From contig CAVYML010000003.1 of NCBI GenBank assembly GCA_963769605.1, positions 868,001 to 932,000 on the forward strand: a DNA stretch of 64,000 nt, written 5' to 3'. The stretch is from Fen-1254 sp963769605. GTDB taxonomy: Bacteria; Bacteroidota; Ignavibacteria; UBA10030. The notes beneath the pieces were generated by a model that did not search any database, was not told where the DNA came from, and was given only the letters and a program-made list of their open reading frames with translations. Of this stretch, positions 9,043 to 17,849 are shown one piece after another (the first letter of the stretch is position 1; every line of letters starts with the position of its first letter). The position numbers were made by a program, and so were the translations under genes.

Positions 9043-9468
9043 ATGGAAGCGAAAGCAATTAATCGATATATCGGGACATCGCCGCGCAAAATGCGTTTGG
9101 TGATTGATCTCATCCGCGGCAGGGCTGTGGAAGAAGCATTAAGTATTTTGCATTTTACGCCGAAGCATGCCGCAAAAACTGCGGAGAAGGTGCTGCGATC
9201 CGCAATCTCAAATTTGCAGAATAAGGAAGAAAGCGGACGCGTTGAAGCTTCGACATTATATGTCAAAGAAGCGTTTGTCGACGGCGGTGCAATGGCAAAG
9301 AGGGTTCTTCCGGCGCCGATGGGACGCGCGTTCCGCGTGCGGAAACGTTCCAATCACATTACGATTATCGTCGCGCAGCGCGAGACAAAAAAAATTGTCG
9401 CTTTGAAAAAAGCTGAAGCAGCAGAAAAAGCCACGGAAACGAAAACAACAGAAAAAGCAGCAAGGTAA
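9043..9468 (+). CDS. rplV: 50S ribosomal protein L22 with charged C-terminal tail
   Basis: L22 contributes a beta-hairpin to the exit tunnel. SPRKMRLVIDLIRGRAVEEA and GRAFRVRKRSNHITIIV (hairpin base and end) are intact. At 141 residues it is longer than the usual 110-120 because of a low-complexity Ala/Lys/Glu/Thr tail after about residue 120. This tail resembles those on L5 and L17 in this window. Confidence 0.97.
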   Translation: MEAKAINRYIGTSPRKMRLVIDLIRGRAVEEALSILHFTPKHAAKTAEKVLRSAISNLQNKEESGRVEASTLYVKEAFVDGGAMAKRVLPAPMGRAFRVRKRSNHITIIVAQRETKKIVALKKAEAAEKATETKTTEKAAR

Positions 9469-9483
9469 ACGGAGGTATATCAC

Positions 9484-10119
9484 TTGGGTCAAAAAACCAA
9501 TCCGAATGGATTTCGCCTCGGGCTCGTAAGGAGCTGGGATGCAAATTGGTACGACGACAAGAGTTTTTCCGGAAAATTGCAGGAAGACCTCATGGTACGT
9601 AATTATGTCCGAAATCGTTTGAAGAAAGCGGGCATTGCGCGCATTCAGATCGATCGTACGCCTAAACGCGCTGTTGTCACGATCCATACGTCTCGTCCCG
9701 GAATTGTTATCGGGAAGAGCGGAAAAGAAATTGCGCAAATTGAGGAAGAACTGAAAAAAGTCACATCGAAAGATGTAAAAATTCTGATTCACGAAATCAA
9801 GCGTCCGGAGCTTGATGCTTTTTTGGTAGCAGAAAACATTGCCAGCCAGCTCGAAGGGCGTATCTCATTCCGCCGTGCGATGAAGCAGGCAATTACCGCT
9901 TCCATGCGAATGGGTGCGGAAGGGATCAAGATCATGTGTGCCGGAAGATTGGGCGGTGCGGAAATTGCACGTACGGAACATTATAAAGAGGGGAGAATTC
10001 CTTTGCAGACGATGCGGGCAGATATCGATTACGCCAATACGACGGCGAATACGATTTACGGAACAATCGGAGTAAAAGTATGGATTTGCAAAGGTGAAGT
10101 TATTGGAGTGCGTGCGTAA
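9484..10119 (+). CDS. rpsC: 30S ribosomal protein S3
   Basis: S3 lies at the mRNA entry tunnel and has helicase activity with S4. The start is TTG 9484 (MGQKTNPNGFRLG) behind the strong SD GGAGG at 9471-9475. The type II KH domain shows GIVIGKSGKEIAQIEEEL. The C-terminal domain carries GRLGGAEIARTE. At 211 residues it has normal length. Confidence 0.98.
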   Translation: MGQKTNPNGFRLGLVRSWDANWYDDKSFSGKLQEDLMVRNYVRNRLKKAGIARIQIDRTPKRAVVTIHTSRPGIVIGKSGKEIAQIEEELKKVTSKDVKILIHEIKRPELDAFLVAENIASQLEGRISFRRAMKQAITASMRMGAEGIKIMCAGRLGGAEIARTEHYKEGRIPLQTMRADIDYANTTANTIYGTIGVKVWICKGEVIGVRA

Positions 10120-10134
10120 GGAGAGTAGAAGATT

Positions 10135-10557
10135 ATGTTGATGCCGAAACGTGTAAAATTTAGAAAGACTCAGCGCGGGCGGATGTGCGGAAAGGCGACG
10201 CGGGGCAACACAGTTGCATTCGGCGATTTCGGCCTGAAAGCGCTGGAGCCGGGCTGGGTCACGCAGCGTCAAATTGAAGCGTCGCGTGTTGCTTTGACGC
10301 GTATGATGAAACGCGAAGGAAAAGTATGGATTCGTATTTTTCCCGATAAGCCGGTAACAAAAAAACCTGCGGAAACACGTATGGGAAGCGGAAAAGGCGC
10401 GCCGGAATTTTGGGTGGCCGTTGTGAAACCGGGACGCGTGTTGTTTGAACTCGGCGGTGTGAATAAACCGGCAGCAGAAGAGGCTATGAAGCTTGCTGCG
10501 CATAAGTTAGCAATTAAAACAAAGTTTGTGACTCGTGTTGACTACGAGGGCGTGTAA
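10135..10557 (+). CDS. rplP: 50S ribosomal protein L16
   Basis: L16 helps position A-site tRNA at the peptidyl transferase centre. MLMPKRVKFRKTQRGR, VAFGDFGLKALEPGWVTQRQ and RMGSGKGAPEFWVAVVKPG are the standard family blocks. At 140 residues it has normal length. It lies 15 nt after rpsC and 12 nt before rpmC. Confidence 0.98.
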   Translation: MLMPKRVKFRKTQRGRMCGKATRGNTVAFGDFGLKALEPGWVTQRQIEASRVALTRMMKREGKVWIRIFPDKPVTKKPAETRMGSGKGAPEFWVAVVKPGRVLFELGGVNKPAAEEAMKLAAHKLAIKTKFVTRVDYEGV

Positions 10558-10569
10558 GAAGGACGAACT

Positions 10570-10800
10570 ATGAAACCGTTTGATTTAAGGAAGCTTTCCA
10601 ATCCGGAATTGCTGAAGAGAATTCAAGAAGAGCAGGAAAACTTGTCCAACCTGAAATTTCAAAAGGTCATAGGCCAGCTGGAAAATCCGCTGAAGCTGGG
10701 ACAAATTAAAAAAGATATCGCGCGCATGAATACGATTCTGCGCGAACGAGAAATCAATCCCCAGCCGGTCGCACCGGCGCCGGCGGAAAACGCAAAGTAA
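10570..10800 (+). CDS. rpmC: 50S ribosomal protein L29
   Basis: L29 is a small coiled protein next to L23 at the tunnel exit. The family pattern is visible as LRKLSNPELLKRIQEEQENL and KDIARMNTILRERE. At 76 residues it is slightly long because of a Pro/Ala-rich C-terminal tail (PQPVAPAPAENAK). Position between rplP and rpsQ is canonical. Confidence 0.96.
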   Translation: MKPFDLRKLSNPELLKRIQEEQENLSNLKFQKVIGQLENPLKLGQIKKDIARMNTILREREINPQPVAPAPAENAK

Positions 10801-10812
10801 TCGGGTAGAACG

Positions 10813-11091
10813 ATGGCAGATGAAATAAAAGAAATTGCACAGCGCGGACATCGGAAAGTCCGGATCGGCAAAGTGATCAGCAATAAAATGCAAAAAAGCA
10901 TCGTGGTTGCGATCGAACGGCGTGTAGCGCATCCGATTTATAAAAAATATTTTCGGCGGACATCAACTTTGATGGTTCATGACGAGCAGCAAGCGGCCGG
11001 TATCGGCGATGTTGTTAAAGTCGTCGAAACGCGTCCGTTGAGCAAGCGTAAACGGTGGCGTCTTGTAGGAATTATAGAAAAAGCGAAATAG
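10813..11091 (+). CDS. rpsQ: 30S ribosomal protein S17
   Basis: S17 is an OB-fold primary 16S rRNA binder. The signature VGKVISNKMQKSIVVAIER in variant form (IGKVISNKMQKSIVV), VAHPIYKKYFRR and the DVVKVVETRPLSKRKRWRLV block are intact. At 92 residues it has normal length. It follows rpmC by 12 nt. Confidence 0.97.
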   Translation: MADEIKEIAQRGHRKVRIGKVISNKMQKSIVVAIERRVAHPIYKKYFRRTSTLMVHDEQQAAGIGDVVKVVETRPLSKRKRWRLVGIIEKAK

Positions 11092-11114
11092 CTCATTAAA
11101 AGCAGGCTAAGACA

Positions 11115-11483
11115 ATGATTCAGGAAGAAACCAATTTGGTCGTCGCCGATAACTCCGGCGCAAAAAAAGTCCGCTGTATAAGAATTCTTGGCGGCCATGA
11201 CAGACGGTATGCCTCCCTCGGCGATTTAATCGTCGTTTCGGTGAAGAGCGCTATTCCAGGCGCGCCGGTTAAAAAAGGCGAGGTTTCGCGCGCCGTTGTC
11301 GTACGTACCACAAAGGAAGTCCGCCGGAAAGACGGATCATATATTCGTTTCGATGAAAATGCAGCAGTGCTGCTGAATGCTCAAGGTGAGCCGCGCGGTA
11401 CGCGTATTTTCGGACCCGTTGCGCGTGAATTACGCGAACGACAATTTATGAAAATTATTTCCTTAGCACCGGAAGTGCTCTAA
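11115..11483 (+). CDS. rplN: 50S ribosomal protein L14
   Basis: L14 forms intersubunit bridge B8 and is the docking site of the silencing factor RsfS. MIQEETNLVVADNSGAK is the standard N-terminus, and the C-terminal GPVARELRERQFMKIISLAPEVL is also typical. At 122 residues it has exact family length. It is followed after 6 nt by rplX. Confidence 0.98.
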   Translation: MIQEETNLVVADNSGAKKVRCIRILGGHDRRYASLGDLIVVSVKSAIPGAPVKKGEVSRAVVVRTTKEVRRKDGSYIRFDENAAVLLNAQGEPRGTRIFGPVARELRERQFMKIISLAPEVL

Positions 11484-11489
11484 GAGATT

Positions 11490-11825
11490 ATGTCGCAAAA
11501 TTTACATGTTCATAAAAACGATACGGTTATTGTCATTGCAGGCAATGCCGTCTCCAAGCAGGGAAAAGTGTTGAAAGTATTCCCGGCAACAGCTTCGGTG
11601 ATTATTGAAAATGTCAATATCATTAAGCGTCACGCGCGCCCGTCGCAGAAAAATCCTCAAGGGGGCGTCGTACAAAAAGAGGGCCCCATTCGTGCATCGA
11701 ATGTGATGGTCGTGTGCCCCAAATGCAGCAAACCGACACGCGTCGGCCACAAGCATATTACGGATGCCACCAGCGGAAAAAAGAAAACCGTTCGTATCTG
11801 CAAACAGTGTAACGAGATGTTCTAG
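11490..11825 (+). CDS. rplX: 50S ribosomal protein L24, zinc-ribbon form
   Basis: L24 is an assembly initiator carrying an N-terminal KOW motif (DTVIVIAGNAVSKQGKVLKV). The C-terminal half has MVVCPKCSKPTRVG and then ICKQCNEMF, two CxxC pairs expected to bind zinc. At 111 residues it has normal length. The TAG stop lies 11 nt before the rplE ATG. Confidence 0.97.
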   Translation: MSQNLHVHKNDTVIVIAGNAVSKQGKVLKVFPATASVIIENVNIIKRHARPSQKNPQGGVVQKEGPIRASNVMVVCPKCSKPTRVGHKHITDATSGKKKTVRICKQCNEMF

Positions 11826-11836
11826 GAAGATTGTTC

Positions 11837-12541
11837 ATGGCGAAAGAAAAAGAAGAAAAAAAAGAAAAGCCTGTAAAAGAAAAACCTGCACAGGAAAAGC
11901 CTGCAAAAGAGAAGTCGGCGGCAAAAGGCAAGAAAGAAACCGGAGCACAGGAAAAGGGTTCGCCGGCACGATTGCTCGAGCAGTATAAGAAAAGTATTGT
12001 TCCCGCTCTTATGGCGAAATTCCAATACAAAAATCCGATGCAGGTCCCAAGACTGGAAAAAATTTCCATCAATATCGGGGTCGGTGATGCAACACAGGAC
12101 CCTAAACTGCTCGATGTTTCGATACGGGAACTCGAAGCAATTACAGGGCAAAAATGTGCCATCACGAAATCCAAGAAAGCAATTTCAAATTTTAAGCTGC
12201 GGGAAAACCTTCCGATTGGATGCCGTGTTACATTGCGGCGCATGAAAATGTACGAGTTCCTGGATCGTTTTGTCAGTGTTGCTCTTCCGCGTGTCCGCGA
12301 TTTTCGCGGGGTGCCGGACAAATCGTTCGATGGTCACGGAAATTATACTATGGGCGTCAAGGAACAGATTATTTTTCCGGAAATTGATGTCGACAAAATT
12401 ACCCGCGTGAACGGAATGGATATAACGTTTGTCACTACAGCTAAAAACGATGTCGAAGCATATGAATTATTAAGGGCGCTTGGCATACCATTTGTCAAAC
12501 GCGAAGAAGTGATTCAATCGGCCCCCGGCCAGAAAAAGTAA
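11837..12541 (+). CDS. rplE: 50S ribosomal protein L5 with charged N-terminal extension
   Basis: L5 binds 5S rRNA and contacts P-site tRNA. I choose ATG 11837 (SD AGGAAGA at 11824-11830) over an in-frame TTG at 11831. The family core begins only near residue 48 (RLLEQYKKSIVPALMAKF) and continues with VPRLEKISINIGVGDA, FDGHGNYTMGVKEQIIFPEI and GMDITFVTTAKND. At 234 residues it is about 50 longer than usual. The extra N-terminus is a low-complexity Lys/Glu/Pro/Ala tract with repeats of the EKPA type. The ORF is intact, so this looks like a real extension rather than a start error. Confidence 0.96.
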   Translation: MAKEKEEKKEKPVKEKPAQEKPAKEKSAAKGKKETGAQEKGSPARLLEQYKKSIVPALMAKFQYKNPMQVPRLEKISINIGVGDATQDPKLLDVSIRELEAITGQKCAITKSKKAISNFKLRENLPIGCRVTLRRMKMYEFLDRFVSVALPRVRDFRGVPDKSFDGHGNYTMGVKEQIIFPEIDVDKITRVNGMDITFVTTAKNDVEAYELLRALGIPFVKREEVIQSAPGQKK

Positions 12542-12556
12542 TTTAAAGGAGAAAGT

Positions 12557-12742
12557 GTGGCACGTTTAGCGATGATAGTAAAGGCGAAGAGAACGCCAAA
12601 GTTTCATGTCCGTCAACATAACCGGTGCAGTATATGCGGGCGGGCGCGCGCATTTTATCGCAAATTCGGGCTTTGCCGTATTTGTTTCCGAAACCTGGCG
12701 CTCGACGGGAAGATTCCCGGCGTCAGAAAAGCAAGTTGGTAA
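12557..12742 (+). CDS. rpsZ: 30S ribosomal protein S14, zinc-binding type Z
   Basis: S14 is a 30S head protein. At 61 residues this is the short zinc-containing form: CSICGR (24-29) and CRICFRNLA (40-48) give four Cys ligands. The start is GTG 12557 behind AAAGGAG (12545-12551). The C-terminus PGVRKASW is the family's usual end. Confidence 0.97.
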   Translation: MARLAMIVKAKRTPKFHVRQHNRCSICGRARAFYRKFGLCRICFRNLALDGKIPGVRKASW

Positions 12743-12766
12743 TCAATTATAAGGAAAGCGTGTTCG

Positions 12767-13162
12767 ATGTCGAAAACAGATCCCATTGCTGATTATTTAA
12801 CAAGGATTCGCAATGCTGCAAAAGCAAAGCAGCGTCGCGTTGATATCCCTGCATCAAAATTGAAGAAAGCGATTACGCAAATTCTTCTTGACAAAAAATA
12901 TATCGCCAATTTCACGGTGCTCGAAGATCAACAACAAAATGTTATCCGCATCAATTTAAAATACAGCGAAGGACGTCCCATTATTCAAGGACTGCGGAGA
13001 ATCAGCCGGCCCGGTATCCGCCGCTATAAACCGTCCGATGCTTTACCTCGTGTTTTAGATGGGCTGGGTATCGCTGTGATATCCACATCGAAAGGCGTGA
13101 TGACGGATGCACAGGCCCGGCGTGAAAAGATCGGCGGCGAAGTTCTCGCATATATTTGGTAG
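12767..13162 (+). CDS. rpsH: 30S ribosomal protein S8
   Basis: S8 is a primary binder of the 16S central domain and, in E. coli, the repressor of the spc operon. DPIADYLTRIRNA at the N-terminus and VISTSKGVMTDAQAR at the C-terminus are diagnostic. At 131 residues it has normal length. Confidence 0.98.
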   Translation: MSKTDPIADYLTRIRNAAKAKQRRVDIPASKLKKAITQILLDKKYIANFTVLEDQQQNVIRINLKYSEGRPIIQGLRRISRPGIRRYKPSDALPRVLDGLGIAVISTSKGVMTDAQARREKIGGEVLAYIW

Positions 13163-13182
13163 AAGTCTAAGGAGAAAAGAAC

Positions 13183-13734
13183 GTGTCACGAATTGGAAAA
13201 AAACCTATTCAAATTCCCAAAGGAGTTACCGTAACGCTGAGCAGCGGCGTTGTTACGGTCAAAGGGCCCAAAGGGGAATTGAAAGAAACAGTACATCCGG
13301 AAATCGGCGTCGCAGTTCAGGGTACGGAAGTGCTGGTCACGAGGTCGTCTGATGAAAAAAAATACAGGGCATTGCACGGTCTCTGGCGGGCATTGATTCA
13401 GAATATGATTGTCGGCGTTACCCAGGGATATTCGAAGAAACTCGAAATTGTCGGCGTCGGCTATCGTGCGGAAATAAAAGGGACGCGTCTGAATTTGCTT
13501 CTCGGCTACAGTCATCCCATTTTATTCGCTCCGCCGGAGGGAATAAAAATCGAAGCTCCGACGCAGACAAATATTATCATCAGCGGGACGCACAAGCAAT
13601 TAGTCGGCTTGGTTGCGGCAAAAATTCGTTCGATGCGTCCCCCTGAACCGTACAAAGGCAAGGGCGTGAAGTACGAAGGTGAATATATCCGTCGTAAAGC
13701 CGGCAAGGCCGCGGCGGCAACAGGTGCAAAATAA
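13183..13734 (+). CDS. rplF: 50S ribosomal protein L6
   Basis: L6 supports the factor-binding region of 50S. The start is GTG 13183 behind AAGGAG at 13169-13174. SRIGKKPIQIPKGV and PEPYKGKGVKYEGEYIRRK are the standard N- and C-terminal blocks, and two L6 repeats are present. At 183 residues it has normal length. Confidence 0.98.
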   Translation: MSRIGKKPIQIPKGVTVTLSSGVVTVKGPKGELKETVHPEIGVAVQGTEVLVTRSSDEKKYRALHGLWRALIQNMIVGVTQGYSKKLEIVGVGYRAEIKGTRLNLLLGYSHPILFAPPEGIKIEAPTQTNIIISGTHKQLVGLVAAKIRSMRPPEPYKGKGVKYEGEYIRRKAGKAAAATGAK

Positions 13735-13769
13735 TCCCTGCCCGTCGCATCGGGTAAAGGAAAGAGAAT

Positions 13770-14138
13770 ATGATACAGAGAATACATAACGATAAGCGTT
13801 TAAAAAAGAAGATTCGAATCCGGAAAAAAATTCGGGGTACTCCCGAGCGGCCGCGATTGGTTGTGTTCCGCAGTTCACGGCACGCCTATGCTCAGATCGT
13901 GGACGATTTGAGTGCAAAAACTTTAGTATCGGTTTCATCGCTTACGAAGGATGTTCAGGAAGATTTGAAGAAAGCGAAAACACCGATCGAAAAATTTAAA
14001 CTTATCGGAATTGCGGCGGCCAAGAAAGCCCTTGAGAAAAATATTAAAGAAGTTGTCTTTGATCGTAACGGATATTTGTATCACGGCCGCGTCAAAGCGC
14101 TTGCCGAAGGTGCCCGCGAAGGCGGACTGAAATTTTAA
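13770..14138 (+). CDS. rplR: 50S ribosomal protein L18
   Basis: L18 binds 5S rRNA together with L5. The family blocks IRGTPERPRLVVFRSSRHAYAQIVDD and FDRNGYLYHGRVKALAEGAREGGL are intact. At 122 residues it has normal length. Confidence 0.98.
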   Translation: MIQRIHNDKRLKKKIRIRKKIRGTPERPRLVVFRSSRHAYAQIVDDLSAKTLVSVSSLTKDVQEDLKKAKTPIEKFKLIGIAAAKKALEKNIKEVVFDRNGYLYHGRVKALAEGAREGGLKF

Positions 14139-14161
14139 CTGATTAAGAGAAGTGTAATCTC

Positions 14162-14662
14162 ATGACAAAAATTAAAGCAGGCGAATTCGAGCTTAAAGAA
14201 CGTTTGGTAAGCGTTAACCGCGTTGCAAAAGTCGTGAAGGGCGGACGTCGTTTCAGCTTCAACGCGATCGTCGTTGTCGGCGACGGCAACGGTCATGTCG
14301 GGATCGGACTTGGAAAAGCGAATGAAGTTGCAGATGCAATTGCAAAAGGCGCCGATGACGCGAGGAAAAATGTCTATACGGTCCCCATTCTTAAGGGAAC
14401 AATTCCGCACAGTGTAATCGGTAAATTCGGTGCAGGAAAAGTTCTTCTTAAGCCTGCTTCCCCCGGCACGGGATTAATCGCCGGCGGCGGCGTACGTGCA
14501 GTGCTGGAATCTGCAGGAGTAAAAGACGTTCTGACAAAGCAGTTGGGATCGGCTAATGCTCATAATGTCGTCAAAGCGACGATGGCTGCATTGCTCAGCC
14601 TCTCCGATGCAAGGATGGTTGCGGCGCGCCGCGGTATTTCCATACAAGAATTATTCCAATAA
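14162..14662 (+). CDS. rpsE: 30S ribosomal protein S5
   Basis: S5 takes part in decoding fidelity and mRNA entry. The N-terminal double-stranded-RNA-binding-like domain includes VVKGGRRFSFNAIVVVGDG and GHVGIGLGKANEVADAIAKG. The C-terminal domain has GSANAHNVVKATMAALL. At 166 residues it has normal length. Confidence 0.98.
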   Translation: MTKIKAGEFELKERLVSVNRVAKVVKGGRRFSFNAIVVVGDGNGHVGIGLGKANEVADAIAKGADDARKNVYTVPILKGTIPHSVIGKFGAGKVLLKPASPGTGLIAGGGVRAVLESAGVKDVLTKQLGSANAHNVVKATMAALLSLSDARMVAARRGISIQELFQ

Positions 14663-14679
14663 GAGAGTGCAGAAGAGCT

Positions 14680-14871
14680 ATGGCGGAAACAAAAAAAATT
14701 AAAATTACGCAGATCAAGAGCGTCATCGAACAGCTCGAAAGCGCCAAGCGCAATATAAAAGCTCTTGGACTCGGCAGACCGAATTATTCTGTCGTGAAAA
14801 ATAATACACCGCAGATCCGCGGTATGATCAATAAAGTACGGCATCTTGTAAAAGTGGAAGAGGTTCAGTAA
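14680..14871 (+). CDS. rpmD: 50S ribosomal protein L30
   Basis: L30 is a small 50S surface protein. KITQIKSVIEQLESAKRNIKALGL and the C-terminal RGMINKVRHLVKVEE match the family. At 63 residues it has normal length. Its TAA overlaps the rplO ATG by one base (TAATG), indicating translational coupling. Confidence 0.97.
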   Translation: MAETKKIKITQIKSVIEQLESAKRNIKALGLGRPNYSVVKNNTPQIRGMINKVRHLVKVEEVQ

Positions 14872-15356
14872 TGGCAAAAGATATTCTCAGCAGCCTGACT
14901 CCGGCAAAAGGTTCCCGTAAAAAGGTCAAACGAATCGGACGCGGACAGGGATCGGGTCACGGCGGTACGGCAACAAAGGGACACAAAGGCGCGAAAGCCC
15001 GATCCGGTCATAAGTTTAAGCTCTGGTTTGAAGGCGGTCAGATGCCGCTGACACGGCGCGTGCCGAAATACGGGTTCACGAGCCGTAATCGAATTGAAAT
15101 TCAGATTGTGAATGTGGAAACTCTCGCATTACTCGCCGAAGGAAATAAGATTACCGGCGGTATCGTGACACCCGAGGTTCTTTTCAAAAGCGGTGCGATT
15201 GCAAAGAAAAATGAACCGGTTAAAATTCTCGGCGATGGAGAATTAAAAGCGAAATTACAGGTTACGGCGCATGCCTTTAGTAAAACGGCGATTTCAAAAA
15301 TTGAAGCGGCCGGCGGAAAAACAACTGTTCTTACGAAAACCGTTGCGAACTCATGA
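14871..15356 (+). CDS. rplO: 50S ribosomal protein L15
   Basis: L15 is a late-assembly 23S rRNA binder. The glycine-rich GRGQGSGHGGTATKGHKGAK motif and FEGGQMPLTRRVPKYGF are diagnostic. At 161 residues it has normal length. It overlaps rpmD by one base and secY by four (ATGA at 15353-15356). Confidence 0.98.
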   Translation: MAKDILSSLTPAKGSRKKVKRIGRGQGSGHGGTATKGHKGAKARSGHKFKLWFEGGQMPLTRRVPKYGFTSRNRIEIQIVNVETLALLAEGNKITGGIVTPEVLFKSGAIAKKNEPVKILGDGELKAKLQVTAHAFSKTAISKIEAAGGKTTVLTKTVANS

Positions 15357-16690
15357 GTAAGCTGACAGAAACATTTACAAACATCTTTAAAATTCAGGAA
15401 CTGCGGGAGCGGCTGCTCTTTACAGCAGTGCTTCTGATTATTGTCCGCATTGGATCGCATATTACGCTTCCCGGCGTCGATGCGATTCTGCTTGCCGACA
15501 CCATCAAAAAATCTTCGGCGAACACACTGTTCGGTTTGTATGACCTGTTCGTCGGCGGTGCTTTTAGCAATGCCGCGGTTTTTGCGCTGGGCATCATGCC
15601 GTATATCAGCGCATCGATCGTTATTCAATTGCTCGGCGCCGTCTGGCCTTATTTTGCAAAGCTGCAGAAAGAAGGCGAAGAGGGGCGGAAAAAAATTACG
15701 CAATACACCCGCTATGGAACTGTTTTTGTATCCATGCTGCAGGGATGGGGTGTAGCGGTCAAGCTGGTTCATACAGCTCCCGGTGGCGTGCCTATTGTTC
15801 CGGCAGCCGTGCAGGGATTAGGATTCTATTTATCGACGATGATTATTCTTACAACCGGTACAGTCTTTATGATGTGGCTCGGCGAGCAGATTACGGAACG
15901 CGGCATTGGAAACGGTATTTCGTTAATTATCTTTATCGGTATTGTGGCGCGTTTTCCCCATGCGATCCTTGATGAATTTCAGCTCGTTGCCGGTCAGACG
16001 CGGAATATTATCGTTGAAATTGTGATTTTTGTATCGATGGCGTTTATCGTCGCGGGCGTCGTACTCGTCACACAAGGAACGCGCCGCATTCCGGTACAAT
16101 ACGCAAAACGAGTGGTCGGACGCAAAGTCTATGGCGGCGTGACACAGTACATTCCGCTGCGAGTGAATACGGCGGGTGTTATGCCGATCATTTTTGCACA
16201 GGCCATTATGTTTATACCGCAAATCGTGTTCTCGTTCTTTCCGGACAGTGAATTTATACAAAATATGTCGACAGATTGGTTCGGCTATTCGTCCTGGACA
16301 TATTCGTTTGTCTATGCTTTGATGATTATTTTCTTTACTTATTTCTATACGGCTATTGCATTCAACCCGAAAGATGTTGCCGATAATATGAAAAAGCAGG
16401 GTGGATTTATTCCCGGCATTCGTCCCGGCAATCATACGGCGGAATATGTGGATAATATTTTGACGAAAATTACATTGCCGGGATCGATTTTTCTGGCGAT
16501 CATTGCTATTCTTCCGACCGGGATGATGCGGCTGGGAGTAACACCGAGTTTCGCCTCGTTCTTTGGCGGTACAAGTTTATTAATTGTTGTCGGCGTCGCG
16601 CTTGATACTCTGCAACAGGTCGAATCGCATCTCTTGATGCGTCATTATGACGGGTTTATGAAGAGCGGAAAACTTCGAGGGCGGCGTTGA
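15353..16690 (+). CDS. secY: Preprotein translocase channel subunit SecY
   Basis: SecY is the protein-conducting channel of the inner membrane. Ten hydrophobic segments fit over 445 residues. PGVDAILL and later LGIMPYISASIVIQLL, the plug and lateral-gate helix region, are recognisable. The cytoplasmic loop QGTRRIPVQYAKRVVGRK and NTAGVMPIIFAQ are family signatures. The start overlaps rplO (ATGA). Confidence 0.98.
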   Translation: MSKLTETFTNIFKIQELRERLLFTAVLLIIVRIGSHITLPGVDAILLADTIKKSSANTLFGLYDLFVGGAFSNAAVFALGIMPYISASIVIQLLGAVWPYFAKLQKEGEEGRKKITQYTRYGTVFVSMLQGWGVAVKLVHTAPGGVPIVPAAVQGLGFYLSTMIILTTGTVFMMWLGEQITERGIGNGISLIIFIGIVARFPHAILDEFQLVAGQTRNIIVEIVIFVSMAFIVAGVVLVTQGTRRIPVQYAKRVVGRKVYGGVTQYIPLRVNTAGVMPIIFAQAIMFIPQIVFSFFPDSEFIQNMSTDWFGYSSWTYSFVYALMIIFFTYFYTAIAFNPKDVADNMKKQGGFIPGIRPGNHTAEYVDNILTKITLPGSIFLAIIAILPTGMMRLGVTPSFASFFGGTSLLIVVGVALDTLQQVESHLLMRHYDGFMKSGKLRGRR

Positions 16691-16697
16691 GTCGACT

Positions 16698-17468
16698 GTG
16701 GCTGCGATGGTTCCTCTGAAAACACAAAAGGAGATCGAACTCATCCGCGAAAGCAGCCGCATTGTAGCCGACGTATTGAAATTAGTCGGCGCAACTGCTC
16801 GACCGGGTATCACGACGCTGGAGCTGGACAGGTTTGCAGAAGAGTATATCCGTTCAAATGGAGCAGAGCCGGCCTTTAAAGGTTATGGCTGGGACAAAAG
16901 GAATCTGTTTCCGGCGACTCTGTGTACGTCGATTGATTCGGAAGTCGTCCATGGTATTCCGGGCACGCGCGTCTTGAGAGAGGGCGAAATTCTTTCGATC
17001 GATGTCGGTGCAAAAAAGGACGGCTATTATGGCGATGGTGCATGGTCCTTTGCAATCGGAGCTGTCGATTCCGAACGGCAGCGGTTGCTGCGTGTAACGG
17101 AGGAATCTCTGATGAAGGGCATTGAGCAGGCTGTTGCGGGAAATCGGCTGCATGACATCTCGGCGGCGGTTCAACGCTTCGTAGAATCGAACGGGTTTTC
17201 AGTTGTACGTGATCTTGTCGGCCACGGCATCGGAAAGAAGCTGCATGAAGAACCGTCTGTTCCTAATTTCGGAGAAGCAGGAACCGGTCTTCTGTTGAAA
17301 GAAGGAATGACGCTTGCCATCGAACCGATGGTGAATAGCGGAACATGGCGGGTCAATGTGGCGGCAGACGGTTGGACGGTTTCAACGGCAGACGGCAGGC
17401 CATCGGCACATTTTGAACATACGATTGTTGTGAGAAACGGAAAAGCTGAAATTTTAACGCAGTCATAA
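16698..17468 (+). CDS. map: Methionine aminopeptidase type I
   Basis: This enzyme removes the initiator methionine from nascent proteins. The metal ligands of the pita-bread fold are visible: DVGAKKDGYYGDGAW (two Asp), GHGIGKKLHEEPSVPNFG (His), then AIEPMV (Glu) and HFEHTIVV (Glu). The start is GTG 16698, with an in-frame ATG at 16707 as the alternative. At 256 residues it has normal length for type Ia. No adk gene lies between secY and map. Confidence 0.96.
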   Translation: MAAMVPLKTQKEIELIRESSRIVADVLKLVGATARPGITTLELDRFAEEYIRSNGAEPAFKGYGWDKRNLFPATLCTSIDSEVVHGIPGTRVLREGEILSIDVGAKKDGYYGDGAWSFAIGAVDSERQRLLRVTEESLMKGIEQAVAGNRLHDISAAVQRFVESNGFSVVRDLVGHGIGKKLHEEPSVPNFGEAGTGLLLKEGMTLAIEPMVNSGTWRVNVAADGWTVSTADGRPSAHFEHTIVVRNGKAEILTQS

Positions 17469-17472
17469 AAAA

Positions 17473-17691
17473 ATGGCAAAACAAGGTCCCATAAAAGTTG
17501 ATGGAGTGATTACAGATACGCTGCCGAACGCGTCGTTTCGTGTGAAGCTGGATAATGGAGTTGAAATCTTTGCCCATATTTCCGGCAAAATGAGAATGCA
17601 TTACATCAAAATTTTGGTGGGCGACCGTGTGACGGTTGAGATGTCGCCGTATGATTTGTCTAAAGGGCGAATCACGTATCGATATAAATGA
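17473..17691 (+). CDS. infA: Translation initiation factor IF-1
   Basis: IF-1 is an OB-fold protein that occupies the 30S A site during initiation. VDGVITDTLPNASFRVKLDNG, HISGKMRMHYIKILVGDRV and SPYDLSKGRITYRYK are the complete family pattern over 72 residues. It begins 4 nt after map. Confidence 0.98.
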   Translation: MAKQGPIKVDGVITDTLPNASFRVKLDNGVEIFAHISGKMRMHYIKILVGDRVTVEMSPYDLSKGRITYRYK

Positions 17692-17725
17692 TTATTGAAC
17701 AGCCTCAAGCATGAGGAGAAATGAA

Positions 17726-17839
17726 ATGAAAGTTCGTTCGTCGGTTAAAAAATTATGTGAACACTGCAAGATTATCAAGCGCAAAGGTGTTGTGCGGGTG
17801 ATCTGCAAAAATCCGAAGCATAAGCAGCGGCAAGGATAA
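17726..17839 (+). CDS. rpmJ: 50S ribosomal protein L36, zinc form
   Basis: A short gene of 37 codons: MKVRSSVKKLCEHCKIIKRK, then a C-terminal CKNPKHKQRQG. The ligands C11, C14, C27 and H32 form the C+ zinc knuckle of L36. AGGAG at 17714-17718 precedes the ATG. It sits in its usual place between infA and rpsM. Confidence 0.97.
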   Translation: MKVRSSVKKLCEHCKIIKRKGVVRVICKNPKHKQRQG

Positions 17840-17849
17840 GGAGTAAGAC